A stretch of 29,921 bases of DNA, from positions 1-29,921 of IMG/VR virus record IMGVR_UViG_3300033388_002942, one strand, 5' to 3'. This DNA comes from a virus. Made by a program: the position numbers and the translations under genes. Under the pieces are notes generated by a model, which worked only from the letters and a program-made list of their open reading frames with translations, was not told the DNA's origin and ran no database searches. Shown piece after piece: positions 29,829 through 29,921 of this stretch; within the stretch, counting starts at the first letter, position 1; every line of letters starts with the position of its first letter.

Positions 29829-29921
29829 TATTTCACCTCCAACACTTCATAATCCAGATTTAAGCTCAAGGCAAACAATCTAAAATCTTCCATGCTTTTT
29901 ACTTCTTTTGTATTTACAAAT
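29828..29921 (-). CDS. Small phage protein, cut by the window edge (start at position 5 if circular)
   Basis: The visible part is FVNTKEVKSMEDFRLFALSL and then NLDYEVLEVK, ending on TAATG with the HTH gene. If the ends are joined, the frame continues through positions 2-1 to an ATG at 5-3 and gives a 32-aa protein starting MLFVNT. The stop of the gene at 19 would then lie 13 nt upstream. The joined frame is uninterrupted and properly placed, supporting a circular map. Function unknown. Confidence 0.7.
   Translation of the reverse strand, partial: FVNTKEVKSMEDFRLFALSLNLDYEVLEVK

Overview
The window looks like a complete, circularly permuted or circularised genome of a small siphovirus (29.9 kb). 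Its gene families and attC-like repeats suggest a gammaproteobacterial, probably marine, host. The case for completeness is one junction: the open frame that runs off the right end on the minus strand continues in frame across position 1 to an ATG at position 5, just after the stop of the preceding minus-strand gene. This is an inference from that join. I see no integrase, transposase, tRNA or CRISPR array, and no lysis enzyme I can recognise.

Transcription appears to start from a divergent promoter region at about 3805-3897. Rightward (plus strand) come a Cro-like repressor, a replication protein, a run of small early proteins and then a canonical siphovirus morphogenesis block. The block holds terminase small and large subunits, a DUF4055-type portal, a MuF-type minor head protein, a scaffold-like protein, the major capsid protein, two decoration or fibre-like proteins, four head-tail connector and tail-completion proteins, the tail tube, the tail assembly chaperone pair with a -1 slippery heptamer, the tape measure, distal tail proteins, an NlpC/P60-like protein, a lambda J-like hub and a beta-helix tailspike that ends at 25974.

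Leftward (minus strand, reading through the junction) lies an accessory operon. It encodes a C5-cytosine methyltransferase split between two frames, a CsrA homologue, a fusion of a GNAT-like domain with an amino-methyltransferase, a cysteine-rich DUF5131/radical-SAM-like protein, two tiny phage proteins (one HTH), a cassette array, a small unknown protein, a VRR-NUC nuclease, an unknown protein and a holin-like membrane protein.

The most unusual part is 27720-29672. Five integron attC-like sites (RYYYAACAA ... GGTTAKRY) and two half-sites punctuate six small single-ORF units of about 260-440 bp, two of which encode lipoproteins. Each ORF stop codon lies in or within a few bases of an R-type box. 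This looks like an integron gene-cassette array without an integrase, carried inside a phage operon. The attC consensus is oriented opposite to the ORFs. Other points of interest are the possible DNA hypermodification pair, the phage-borne CsrA and two apparent frame changes (methyltransferase and tail tube).
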